A DNA stretch of 64,000 nucleotides, from the NCBI RefSeq assembly GCF_947498345.1, contig NZ_CANMJY010000014.1, positions 41,440 through 105,439 of the forward strand, in the 5' to 3' direction. Source of the stretch: an uncultured Winogradskyella sp. GTDB lineage: Bacteria; Bacteroidota; Bacteroidia; Flavobacteriales; Flavobacteriaceae. The stretch's first letter is position 1, and each line of letters starts with the position of its first letter. A model generated the notes under the pieces. The model ran no database searches, had not been told where the DNA came from, and was given only the letters and a program-made list of their open reading frames with translations. Below are positions 1 through 8,201 of the stretch, in pieces. The position numbers were made by a program, and so were the translations under genes.

Positions 1-502
1 TTATCCAATTAAGATCTAGTTGTGCTTTTAATTGAAGTCCAATCAAATGCAAACTATGTGGCGGACCAGTAGTAATAATGGTTTCTATACTATGTTTATG
101 AATATATTTTGAAAGGTATGCTACCGAAGGCTTTATCCAATATTTACGGGCATCTGGAATGAAAAAATTTCCACGGACGTAAAGCATTAATTTTTCTAGT
201 AATGATTGTTTTTTAGATTTTGGTATAACTCCCGAACTTATGGTCTTTGTACTTTTCTTAGCAAATAATCGCGCTATAGTATAAGGCTCATTAATCGGTT
301 GTTTAAGAATCGTAACATTCTTAGGAATTTCACTAACTAAACTCTCATCAATAATCGGATAATTAGGATTATCTGGGCAATACACAATGGGTTCAACACC
401 AAACTCTGGTAAATACTTTACGAATTTTAGCCAACGTTGCACTCCTGGACCACCAGCAGGTGGCCAATAGTAACAGATTATTAAGACTTTTTTCTTGCTC
501 AT
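1..502 (-). CDS. GT4-type glycosyltransferase, N-terminal part (cut by window edge)
   Basis: The reading frame opens with ATG at 502 (MSKKKVLIICYYWPP) and stays open to base 1, so the C-terminal part lies outside the window. The first ~45 residues carry the YYWPPAGGPGVQRWLKF pattern typical of the N-terminal Rossmann domain of GT4 glycosyltransferases of Bacteroidota. A later IITTGPPHSLHLIG stretch also fits this family. Such enzymes move a sugar from a nucleotide donor to a cell-surface glycan or lipid carrier in the cytoplasm. It lies 34 bp downstream of the YfhO gene on the same strand, so co-transcription is likely. Donor and acceptor cannot be told from this part. Confidence 0.8.
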   Translation of the reverse strand, partial: MSKKKVLIICYYWPPAGGPGVQRWLKFVKYLPEFGVEPIVYCPDNPNYPIIDESLVSEIPKNVTILKQPINEPYTIARLFAKKSTKTISSGVIPKSKKQSLLEKLMLYVRGNFFIPDARKYWIKPSVAYLSKYIHKHSIETIITTGPPHSLHLIGLQLKAQLDLNWI

Positions 503-536
503 TTTTGTTATTCCTGTTTACACAGGGATGACACAA

Positions 537-2969
537 TCAGTCGTTTTTTCTTTTAACCATATAGAAAATACCAAGAAATAATAAGATGCCAAACACAGCA
601 GAACTTGCCATAGCAATTTTACTTCCAGTAGCTACAACTTTAGGTTCAAATTTAAATTCTATGGTATGATTACCCTTAGGTATTTCCATACCACGTAGTA
701 CATAGTTAACACGTTGATGAGGTACTAAATCTCCATTTAAGTAGGCATTCCAACCTTGGTTATAATAGATTTCAGAAAACACTGCAAAGCCATCATTTAA
801 ATTATTTGATTCGTACTTTAAATAGTTAGGCTTAAACTCTTTGAGTTGTATTGATGCCGTTGAGTCTACAAGGTATTTGGTAACCTCTGGTTTAGCGCTA
901 AAATCTGATTCCGTTGTTACAGCTGTAATTTTTGTGTCTAAGCTGTCTAAGGCTTTAATTTCAGTATTTGCATCAGGTAGTTGCTTTAACTCACTAATAA
1001 ACCATGCATTACCATTGGCATCAGGATTATCATAAGGAAATATTTGTCCTTGATCTTCTGCAATGATATATTTAGTATTGAGCATATTAAGAACATTCAT
1101 ATTGTTATTATAAATATGAAACTCCATCAGTTCGTTATAACGGCCTAGTTTTGCAGCATGATAACCAAATAACGAATTATGAAAATATGCAGCACGTCCT
1201 GGTTTTTGCTGCCCTTCGGTAGACATATCCAAGACTCTAAAATGACCTTTATCTTTTAAAATTTGCTTATCTGCAGCATTAGGCTGATAAGGCTTATCGA
1301 CGCGCAATGCCGATTCGAAATTATCATTATTAACGTATTGCCTGTTAACACTTACCAAATCAAATAAAATTAATACTGCAAAAACGACAATAACTAAGTT
1401 CTCTGATAATTTCTTTTTTAAGAAAAGGTAAATGGTGCCAGCAGAAAGCAAAACTAAAATCAAAGTTCTAATAGTATCTGATGTAAATAAAGCCTTTCTG
1501 TCTTCAATAACCGCATCTATAAACGGTTGGCCATAAGCTCTGATATAATCATCGTCACGCAGACCTTCAAAATCAAATAATACAGATTTGAATAATAGGA
1601 AAACCGAAGCTAAACCTGCAGTAATAATGAGCGTATATTTTAAGGCTTTGAGCTTTTCTTCATCTTTTTGAAAATCATTAAATAAACGTACTAAGGCAAA
1701 AATCCCTAGTACTGGGATACACAGTTCTAAAATTACCTGAATTGAGGTTACAGCTCTAAACTTATTATAAAGTGGTACATAATCAATAAAGAAATTGGTT
1801 AAGAATTCTAAGTTCTTACCATATGATAATAAAAGTGCTAATATTGTACCAGTTACTAACCACCATTTTAATCTCCCTTTCACCAAAAATAAACCTAAGA
1901 CAAAAAGAAATATAATTACTGCGCCCACGTAAGCAGGTGCTTCAACGATAGGTTGTTCTCCCCAATACATTGGTGCATTTTTAGAAGCCTCTAAAGCTTC
2001 AATTGGTGACGCTCCAAGGTTAATATAAGCTTTGTAAGTTTCAGAATCCTTGCCTACATCTTCGGTGTTACCACCACCCATAAACTTAGGAATATAAAGG
2101 TTAAATGTTTCTGCAAAACCATAACTGTATTGTGTAATATAATCTTTACTGAGACCGTTTGAAGCTTCTTTCGGTGACCCATCAGTATTAATCGTTAATT
2201 CACTTTTTCCACGAGTACTTTCATTAACATACTCTTGGGTGGCCATAAGATTAGTTGCATTTAGACCTATTGCTAAGATTGCAGCGAGCGATAAAAAACC
2301 TACAGACTTAAAAAAATGAGGCAACAATTTTTTTCGATAAGCATCAATGAAATATGCAAGTCCTAATACAATGATAAGGAACAGCAAGTAGTAGGTCATC
2401 TGTGGATGATTGGTAGTTATTTCTAACCCAGAAGCCACTACCGTTAGTAAAAATCCAAGAATATATTTCTTTCTAAACGTTAGGATAATACCTGCTAAAA
2501 CCATAGGCATATATGCTATAGCATGTGCTTTAGCATTGTGACCTACTCCTAAAATAATTATCAAATAGGTAGAAAAGCCAAAGGTCAGTGCTCCCAATGC
2601 GGCGAGTTTAAAATCAACTTTAAGCGACAGTAATAGGATATAAAACCCTAAAAAATAAAGGAACAAATAATCTGCTGGTCTTGGTAAAAACCTAAGTGTT
2701 AAATCTAACTTCTTTATATAATTATGCGGATATTTTGCACCCAATTGATAGGTAGGCATGCCTCCAAATGCGCTATTGGTCCAATAGGTTTCTTCACCAG
2801 TTTCTTTAGCAAATTCCTTTTGTTGCTGAGCCATACCTATATAATGCATTATATCGCTCTGAAAAATCTTTTTACCTTGTAAAACCGGACTAAAATATGC
2901 TAATGAGAATACTATAAATCCAATTAAAATAAGGATGTGCGGCAATAAACGTTTGAAAGAAAAAGCCAT
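537..2969 (-). CDS. YfhO family multi-pass membrane protein
   Basis: 810 residues. An N-terminal membrane helix (LILIGFIVFSLAYFSP) is followed by a long loop with YWTNSAFGGMPTYQ, about a dozen further hydrophobic segments, then a large soluble region (about 560-785) and a last helix near 785-805. The soluble end shows the YfhO-like YYNQGWNAYLNG and GNHTIEFKFEP motifs. YfhO proteins are GT-C-like membrane proteins; the Firmicute member is tied to glycosylation of cell-wall polymers. The same role in Bacteroidota is inference. Its place between DUF4834 and a glycosyltransferase supports an envelope-glycan function. Confidence 0.85.
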   Translation of the reverse strand: MAFSFKRLLPHILILIGFIVFSLAYFSPVLQGKKIFQSDIMHYIGMAQQQKEFAKETGEETYWTNSAFGGMPTYQLGAKYPHNYIKKLDLTLRFLPRPADYLFLYFLGFYILLLSLKVDFKLAALGALTFGFSTYLIIILGVGHNAKAHAIAYMPMVLAGIILTFRKKYILGFLLTVVASGLEITTNHPQMTYYLLFLIIVLGLAYFIDAYRKKLLPHFFKSVGFLSLAAILAIGLNATNLMATQEYVNESTRGKSELTINTDGSPKEASNGLSKDYITQYSYGFAETFNLYIPKFMGGGNTEDVGKDSETYKAYINLGASPIEALEASKNAPMYWGEQPIVEAPAYVGAVIIFLFVLGLFLVKGRLKWWLVTGTILALLLSYGKNLEFLTNFFIDYVPLYNKFRAVTSIQVILELCIPVLGIFALVRLFNDFQKDEEKLKALKYTLIITAGLASVFLLFKSVLFDFEGLRDDDYIRAYGQPFIDAVIEDRKALFTSDTIRTLILVLLSAGTIYLFLKKKLSENLVIVVFAVLILFDLVSVNRQYVNNDNFESALRVDKPYQPNAADKQILKDKGHFRVLDMSTEGQQKPGRAAYFHNSLFGYHAAKLGRYNELMEFHIYNNNMNVLNMLNTKYIIAEDQGQIFPYDNPDANGNAWFISELKQLPDANTEIKALDSLDTKITAVTTESDFSAKPEVTKYLVDSTASIQLKEFKPNYLKYESNNLNDGFAVFSEIYYNQGWNAYLNGDLVPHQRVNYVLRGMEIPKGNHTIEFKFEPKVVATGSKIAMASSAVFGILLFLGIFYMVKRKND

Positions 2970-3042
2970 GAAAATCTGCTAATAATTGATACTGTAAAGT
3001 AGTTATTTTTTATGATAAGATGGACATTGGTCAAAAACAATC

Positions 3043-3315
3043 TTAATCGAGTTCTTCGTAGTCTATATATTCTCCAACTTTTTCGTTGGATTTTGTATTT
3101 CGATTAGGCATTCTATCAATAACGGTATCCCCTTCTCGCCTTTGTTGTTCTGCACGTTGTTGTGATTGGTTTTGAAAACCTCCAAACTGTTGGCCAAATT
3201 TCTCTTCAGCCTTTTTTGCTACAAAACGTATAAGTAAAGGAGCAAAAAGTCTGGCTAAAATTTTTAATCCAAACCAAATTAACAAAATAATTAATATTGT
3301 TCTCAATAATCCCAT
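3043..3315 (-). CDS. DUF4834 family small membrane protein
   Basis: 90 residues from the preferred start at 3315 (MGLLRTILIILLIWFG). An upstream in-frame ATG at 3336 would add seven residues and spoil the usual family start. One N-terminal membrane helix (about 3-25) is followed by a basic segment, a Gln/Arg-rich stretch (FGGFQNQSQQRAEQQRR) and an acidic end (EYIDYEELD). This pattern is what I know as DUF4834, found almost only in Bacteroidota and often beside YfhO, as here (73 bp gap). Function unknown; probably an inner-membrane protein with a cytoplasmic tail. Confidence 0.75.
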   Translation of the reverse strand: MGLLRTILIILLIWFGLKILARLFAPLLIRFVAKKAEEKFGQQFGGFQNQSQQRAEQQRREGDTVIDRMPNRNTKSNEKVGEYIDYEELD

Positions 3316-3416
3316 TGCCGAAGCTTCTTGTATCATTATAAATTAAGTAATATTCAAAAATACAATTATACTTATTTATAATACGTTATTAATACTTAAA
3401 AAAAGTATAAAATATC

Positions 3417-3424
3417 TATATTTG
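3417..3424 (+). promoter_or_regulatory. Bacteroidota -7 box (TATATTTG)
   Basis: TATATTTG matches TAnnTTTG and lies 18 bp before the ATG at 3443. No clear -33 TTG was found at the usual distance. Predicted promoter of the outer-membrane protein/GNAT pair. Confidence 0.5.
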
Positions 3425-3442
3425 AACTTAAACCAAAGATAA

Positions 3443-4429
3443 ATGCGTATTCTCAAATCACTTTTTGTTCTATTATCAATTACAGCCTACACGTCTACTT
3501 ACGCTCAATATACTGAAGTTATCAATTCTAATCGTCCAGGTGTTTCAGAAAGTGCTTTTTCTGTCGGAACCAATGTTATACAATTTGAAGCAGGAGCATT
3601 TACAGTAAAAGAAGAACATACACCATTGGATTATGAAGTTTCAGGTTTTGGTCTCGATTTTTCTATTCGCTATGGCTTGCTATTTGAGCAACTTGAGTTA
3701 TCGCTAGATGGTATTTACCAAAATGATAAAGTACAAATTAATAATGCTGCAGTACCCTTTGACGATAAGCGTTCAAACTTTAGAAACTTTACGATTGGTG
3801 CAAAATATTTAGTATATGATCCTTATAAAAATGCTGAAGAAGCTAAGCCAAACTTATATAGCTATCATGCAAATAGGAAATTTCAATGGAAATCCTTAAT
3901 ACCAGCAGTAGCCGTTTATGCAGGTGCTAATTTCGATACCAAAAACAATCCATTAATCCCTTATAATGTTATTAGTACTTCTAATAATGATGGTGGCTTT
4001 AGTCCAAAAGTTATGGTTGCTACTCAAAATAACTTTAATGGTGGTTGGGTATTTGTTATGAATCTTATAATGGATAGAATTGGTACAGATTATTCCGAGT
4101 TTCAATATATGTTTACATTAACCCATTCCTTTACTCCACAGTGGGTCGTATTTGGCGAAGCACAAGGTATAGATGGTGATTTTTACAGCGATAATATTTT
4201 TAGATTTGGAGGTGCTTATCTATGGACAAAGGACTTTCAACTCGATGCAAATATCGCCTTTAATACTAAAGACACACCTTCGGTTTTTAATATTGCTTTT
4301 GGCGCTTCTTACCGCTTAGATTTTCATAAAGACAAGAAAATTGATAATGGTAATGGCAATGATGGAAATTTTAAAAAGAAAAGAAAAAAGAAAAAGAAGA
4401 CTGATGATTTTGATTCTGATGGAATATAG
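3443..4429 (+). CDS. Outer-membrane transporter-like protein (MetA-pathway phenol degradation type barrel)
   Basis: 328 residues. Signal peptide about 1-21 with cleavage near STYAQ. Then NRPGVSESAFSVGTNVIQFE, the recognisable opening of Bacteroidota 'transporter' barrels (PF13557-like), and repeated amphipathic beta strands to about 285 (FGASYRLDF). An unusual Lys/Arg-rich tail (KKKRKKKKKTDDFDSDGI) ends the protein. Probably an outer-membrane channel; substrate unknown. The gene is 8 bp upstream of the GNAT-like gene on the same strand, so they are likely one transcript. Confidence 0.6.
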   Translation: MRILKSLFVLLSITAYTSTYAQYTEVINSNRPGVSESAFSVGTNVIQFEAGAFTVKEEHTPLDYEVSGFGLDFSIRYGLLFEQLELSLDGIYQNDKVQINNAAVPFDDKRSNFRNFTIGAKYLVYDPYKNAEEAKPNLYSYHANRKFQWKSLIPAVAVYAGANFDTKNNPLIPYNVISTSNNDGGFSPKVMVATQNNFNGGWVFVMNLIMDRIGTDYSEFQYMFTLTHSFTPQWVVFGEAQGIDGDFYSDNIFRFGGAYLWTKDFQLDANIAFNTKDTPSVFNIAFGASYRLDFHKDKKIDNGNGNDGNFKKKRKKKKKTDDFDSDGI

Positions 4430-4437
4430 ACTATTGC

Positions 4438-5559
4438 ATGATTACAATTAAAGAAGCCATATCCAAAAAAGAATTAAAAGCGTTTGTGAAGTTTCCATTT
4501 TCGCTTTATAAAGATTCAAAATATTGGGTTCCGCCAATAATTTCAGAAGAAATTAGAACTTTAGACAAAGCCGTTAACCCTGTATTCAAAGATGCTGAAG
4601 CCAGATATTTTTTAGCATATAAGGGGGATAAGATTGTTGGTCGAATTGCTGCTATTATAAACTGGTTAGAAGTCAATGGTCAGAATGAAAAGAAAATGCG
4701 CTTTGGTTGGTTTGATGTCATTGATGATATTAATGTGACCAAAGCTTTATTAGAAAAAGTCCACGACATAGGAAAAGAAAAAGGCTTAGAATATATTGAA
4801 GGTCCTGTAGGGTTTTCTAATCTGGATAAAGTTGGTGTTCTTACAGAGGGTTATAATGAAATAGGCAGTATGATTACCTGGCATAATCACCCCTATTACG
4901 CTGAGCATTTCAAAACATTAAACTATAAAGTTGGTAAAACCTATTCTGAAAACAAAATGGAGTTTAAGAATATTTTGCCTGAGTATTTTACTCGTATCCA
5001 AAGTATGGTAAAAAAACGCTACCAACTAAGAGAACTTAATTTCAATGATAATAATGAAATAATGCAGTATGCAGATGAAATGTTTGATGTTTTCTCTAAA
5101 TCGCATTCAGTCTTATCATCTTTTGTTGAAATAAATCAAGAACAACGCGAATACTTTAAAAAGAAGTTTATTGGTTTTCTTAATCCAGAATATGTAAAGT
5201 TTGTGCTTGATAAAGATGATAAATTAGTTGGCTTTGGTATTGTTACACCATCTTATGCCAAAGCGTTACAAAAAATGAACGGTAGGCTTTTTCCTTTTGG
5301 ATTCTTACATTTATTAAACGCAAAAAAGAAAGCAAAAACTGTTACCTTTTATCTCATTGGTGTTTTACCAGAATATCAGAATAAAGGAGTTACAGCTATA
5401 ATCTTTGAAGAATTTTATAAAACCTTTAAAGAAAGAGGGATTAAACTATGTGTGAGAGGTCCAGAATTAGATGATAATATAGCCATACAACAATTATGGA
5501 AAAACTTTAAGCCGGTAACACACAAAAGGCGTTGTACGTTTAAAAAAGCTATTGCATAA
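4438..5559 (+). CDS. GNAT-fold N-acetyltransferase-like protein
   Basis: 373 residues, no signal peptide. The opening (AFVKFPFSLYKDSKYWVPP) and the body (GRIAAIIN, FGWFDVIDD, GPVGFSNLDKVGVL) fit the long double-GNAT-like proteins common in Bacteroidota, sometimes misnamed GTP cyclohydrolase. The second half holds an acetyl-CoA-loop-like segment (FYLIGVLPEYQNKGVTAII, about 302-320), consistent with a Q/R-x-x-G-x-G/A-type pyrophosphate loop in weakened form. Substrate unknown. The ATG follows the previous stop by 8 bp, and a strong terminator follows. Confidence 0.65.
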   Translation: MITIKEAISKKELKAFVKFPFSLYKDSKYWVPPIISEEIRTLDKAVNPVFKDAEARYFLAYKGDKIVGRIAAIINWLEVNGQNEKKMRFGWFDVIDDINVTKALLEKVHDIGKEKGLEYIEGPVGFSNLDKVGVLTEGYNEIGSMITWHNHPYYAEHFKTLNYKVGKTYSENKMEFKNILPEYFTRIQSMVKKRYQLRELNFNDNNEIMQYADEMFDVFSKSHSVLSSFVEINQEQREYFKKKFIGFLNPEYVKFVLDKDDKLVGFGIVTPSYAKALQKMNGRLFPFGFLHLLNAKKKAKTVTFYLIGVLPEYQNKGVTAIIFEEFYKTFKERGIKLCVRGPELDDNIAIQQLWKNFKPVTHKRRCTFKKAIA

Positions 5560-5561
5560 AG

Positions 5562-5587
5562 AAAAGCCACTAAAAAGTGGCTTTTTT
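5562..5587. terminator. Rho-independent terminator, bidirectional
   Basis: Perfect 10-bp stem AAAAGCCACT / AGTGGCTTTT with a 4-nt A loop and a T run after it; the opposite strand also ends in T residues. It separates the plus-strand GNAT gene from the minus-strand capB-like gene and can serve both. Confidence 0.9.
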
Positions 5588-5619
5588 AATCTAATATCTT
5601 AAAATAATTAAATAGGAAA

Positions 5620-6879
5620 TTATTCTCCCATAGCAGCAATTAAAGCTGCAGACATTCTCTTATAAGTTCCATTAACTAGACGATCTCTAATAGCATCAAA
5701 AGCATCTAAAGTTTCTTTAACATCTTCTAAAGTATGCGTCGCCGTAGGAATCATTCTTAGTAAAATTAATCCTTTAGGTATCACAGGATAAACTACTATA
5801 GAACAGAATATTCCATGATTTTCACGTAAATCTTTCACAAGAGCCATTGCCTCAGGAATACTTCCTTTTAAATAGACTGGTGTAACACAACTTTGAGTGG
5901 TTCCTATATCAAAACCACGCGCTTTTAATCCAGATTGTAATGCATCAACTATTGTCCAAAGATTCTGTTTTAGCTCTGGCATAGTACGCAACATATCCAA
6001 ACGTTTAAGTGCTCCAACTACAAGTTGCATTTGCAATGATTTAGCAAACATTTGAGAACGTAAATTATACTTTAAATAGTCTATAATTTCCTTATCACCG
6101 GCTATAAATGCACCAGTACTTGCCAAAGATTTTGCAAATGTTGCAAAATAAACATCAATATCATCTTGCACACCTTGCTCTTCTCCAGCTCCAGCACCTG
6201 TAGCTCCTAATGTACCAAATCCGTGAGCATCGTCAACAAAAAGTCTAAAATTAAATTTCTTCTTAAGTGCAACAATCTCTTTTAAACGTCCTTGCTCTCC
6301 ACGCATACCAAATACACCCTCGGAAATAACTAAAATCCCTCCTCCGGTTTGTTCTGCCATTTTTGTAGCACGCTCAAGATTTTTTTCCAGACTCTCTACA
6401 TCGTTATGCTTATATGTAAAACGTTTACCCATATGCAAACGAACTCCGTCTATAATACAAGCGTGAGCATCTACATCGTAAACAATAATATCATCTTTAC
6501 CTACTAATGCATCAACGGTAGATACCATACCTTGGTAACCAAAGTTTAGTAAATAAGCAGCTTCCTTGTTAACAAATTCTGCCAATTCATTCTGTAATTG
6601 CTCATGCAATTCAGTATGCCCAGACATCATTCTTGCTCCCATTGGATATGCAGAACCATATTGTGCGGCAGCTTCAGCATCTACTTTTCTAACTTCGGGG
6701 TGATTTGCTAATCCTAAATAATCATTAATACTCCATGTGATTACCTCTTTACCTTGAAACTTCATTCTGTTAGAAATCTCACCTTCAAGCTTTGGAAATA
6801 CAAAATAGCCTTCGGCTTGTGCTGCCCATTTCCCTAACGGTCCTTTATCTCTATAAATCTTTTCAAATAAATCCTTCAT
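5620..6879 (-). CDS. capB: Alpha-oxoamine synthase, probable cysteate C-fatty acyltransferase (CapB-like)
   Basis: 419 residues, PLP fold type I. Seen: NDYLGLANHPEV (about 52-63), GARMMSGHT (81-89), the DDAHGFG motif with Asp217 and His219, and FAKSLASTG with the Schiff-base Lys250. This is the alpha-oxoamine synthase set shared by serine palmitoyltransferase, KBL and BioF. In gliding Bacteroidota a close relative condenses cysteate with acyl-ACP to give 3-ketocapnine, the sulfonolipid precursor. I favour that role because the next same-strand gene is a cysteine-synthase-like CapA candidate. Serine palmitoyltransferase or glycine C-acetyltransferase remain possible. A terminator at 7036-7065 separates it from capA, so it probably has its own promoter in 6880-7035. 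Confidence 0.65.
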   Translation of the reverse strand: MKDLFEKIYRDKGPLGKWAAQAEGYFVFPKLEGEISNRMKFQGKEVITWSINDYLGLANHPEVRKVDAEAAAQYGSAYPMGARMMSGHTELHEQLQNELAEFVNKEAAYLLNFGYQGMVSTVDALVGKDDIIVYDVDAHACIIDGVRLHMGKRFTYKHNDVESLEKNLERATKMAEQTGGGILVISEGVFGMRGEQGRLKEIVALKKKFNFRLFVDDAHGFGTLGATGAGAGEEQGVQDDIDVYFATFAKSLASTGAFIAGDKEIIDYLKYNLRSQMFAKSLQMQLVVGALKRLDMLRTMPELKQNLWTIVDALQSGLKARGFDIGTTQSCVTPVYLKGSIPEAMALVKDLRENHGIFCSIVVYPVIPKGLILLRMIPTATHTLEDVKETLDAFDAIRDRLVNGTYKRMSAALIAAMGE

Positions 6880-6968
6880 AAATTGCGTTTGCCATTAATC
6901 GCTGCCATTATACCCATAAAGCATAAATTACACGTTAATCTTCGTTAATTTAGTTTTGTTAGTATCTG

Positions 6969-6976
6969 CAAAATTA
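6969..6976 (-). promoter_or_regulatory. Possible -7 box for the capB-like gene
   Basis: On the minus strand TAATTTTG matches TAnnTTTG, 89 bp upstream of the ATG at 6879. No -33 TTG at the expected distance, so support is weak. Confidence 0.3.
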
Positions 6977-7035
6977 ATTAATAATATTATGACAGCATAA
7001 TATTATTTAATCAACTATTCACTAAGTTTTAAACA

Positions 7036-7065
7036 TAAAAAAACCTACCATAACAATATGGTAGG
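7036..7065 (-). terminator. Rho-independent terminator downstream of the capA-like gene
   Basis: On the minus strand a 9-bp perfect stem CCTACCATA / TATGGTAGG with a 4-nt loop is followed by a T run (A residues 7036-7043 on the plus strand). It lies 22 bp past the end of the capA-like gene. Confidence 0.85.
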
Positions 7066-7087
7066 CTATTATTAGCGTGTAATTATC

Positions 7088-8125
7088 TTATTTTATATAT
7101 TCTATTGTTGTAGAAACTTCATTTTTACTATCGAAAAAGCCTTGATCCTGCATCCATTTATCGCTATAAATTTTACTCATGTAGCGCGATCCATGATCTG
7201 GAAACACAACAACAACTTTATCACTAGGCTTAAATTCTCCTTCTGCAACTAATTGCTTTACAGCCTGCATTGCAGCACCACTTGTATAGCCTACAAAAAG
7301 ACCTTCAGTATTTGAAATTTCTCTTGCGGTATGCGCACTTTCTTCGTCAGTAACCTTCACAAACTTGTCAATTAAGTCAAAGTCTGTAGCAGTTGGGATT
7401 AGATTTTTACCCAAACCTTCAATTCGGTATGGATAAATTTCTTTATCGTCAAACTCACGTGTTTCATGATATTTCTTGAGTACTGAACCATATGCATCAA
7501 CACCAATAACTTTAACATTTGGATTTTGTGCTTTCAGATATTTAGAAATACCAGAAATTGTTCCTCCTGTTCCACTACAAGCTACTAAATGCGTGATTTC
7601 TCCATCTGTTTGATTCCAGATTTCAGGACCAGTAGTGTTGTAGTGTGCATCAATATTTAATTGATTAAAATATTGGTTAATATAGATAGAGCCTTTGTTT
7701 TCTTCATGCAAACGCTTAGCCACCTGATAATATGAGCGTGGATCATCTGCATTTACATGTGCAGGGCAAACATATACTTTTGCTCCCATAGATTTTAGCA
7801 TATCTATCTTATCTCCTGAAGATTTTGAACTTACTGCAAGAATACACTCGTATCCTTTAATGATACTGACCATGGCAATACTAAAACCTGTATTCCCTGA
7901 AGTCGTTTCTATAATAGTATCACCAGGTGTTAAAATACCTTGACGTTCAGCTTCTTCTATAATATGCAGTGCTATTCTATCTTTTGAAGAATGACCTGGG
8001 TTGAAAGCTTCAACTTTAGCGTAAAACTCACCATCAAAGTGAGTCGTCATTCTATTTAACTTGATAAGCGGTGTACTTCCTATAAGTTGAAGTACATTAT
8101 CAAATACATTTTTGCTTTGTTTCAT
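7088..8125 (-). CDS. capA: PLP-dependent cysteine synthase family protein, probable cysteate synthase (CapA-like)
   Basis: 345 residues, PLP fold type II. Seen: [12 protein letters not shown] (15-26), the PLP lysine in SSKDR (Lys48), the phosphate-cradling TSGNTG loop (75-80), a second glycine-rich loop [10 protein letters not shown] near 184-193, and [15 protein letters not shown] near the C-terminus. Known relatives make cysteine, cystathionine or, in CapA of gliding Bacteroidota, cysteate from O-phosphoserine and sulfite. The adjacent capB-like gene favours cysteate. Family match alone would also allow O-acetylserine sulfhydrylase or cystathionine beta-synthase. Start ATG at 8125. Confidence 0.65.
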   Translation of the reverse strand: MKQSKNVFDNVLQLIGSTPLIKLNRMTTHFDGEFYAKVEAFNPGHSSKDRIALHIIEEAERQGILTPGDTIIETTSGNTGFSIAMVSIIKGYECILAVSSKSSGDKIDMLKSMGAKVYVCPAHVNADDPRSYYQVAKRLHEENKGSIYINQYFNQLNIDAHYNTTGPEIWNQTDGEITHLVACSGTGGTISGISKYLKAQNPNVKVIGVDAYGSVLKKYHETREFDDKEIYPYRIEGLGKNLIPTATDFDLIDKFVKVTDEESAHTAREISNTEGLFVGYTSGAAMQAVKQLVAEGEFKPSDKVVVVFPDHGSRYMSKIYSDKWMQDQGFFDSKNEVSTTIEYIK

Positions 8126-8178
8126 AAATGTAATTTATCGGTCCATAGCTTGTTAAAAAGTTGGACACTAAAAACATG

Positions 8179-8186
8179 CAAAAGTA
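8179..8186 (-). promoter_or_regulatory. -7 box of the capA-like gene
   Basis: TACTTTTG on the minus strand, matching TAnnTTTG, 53 bp before the ATG at 8125. It lies in the 76-bp gap after the S9 peptidase gene, which suggests capA is transcribed on its own. Confidence 0.45.
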
Positions 8187-8201
8187 ACATTTTTTTTTTA
8201 A

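Noticed and set aside
6946..6957. TAGTTTTG box on the plus strand
   Set aside because: Matches TAnnTTTG but no plus-strand gene follows it, so it is taken as chance in AT-rich DNA.
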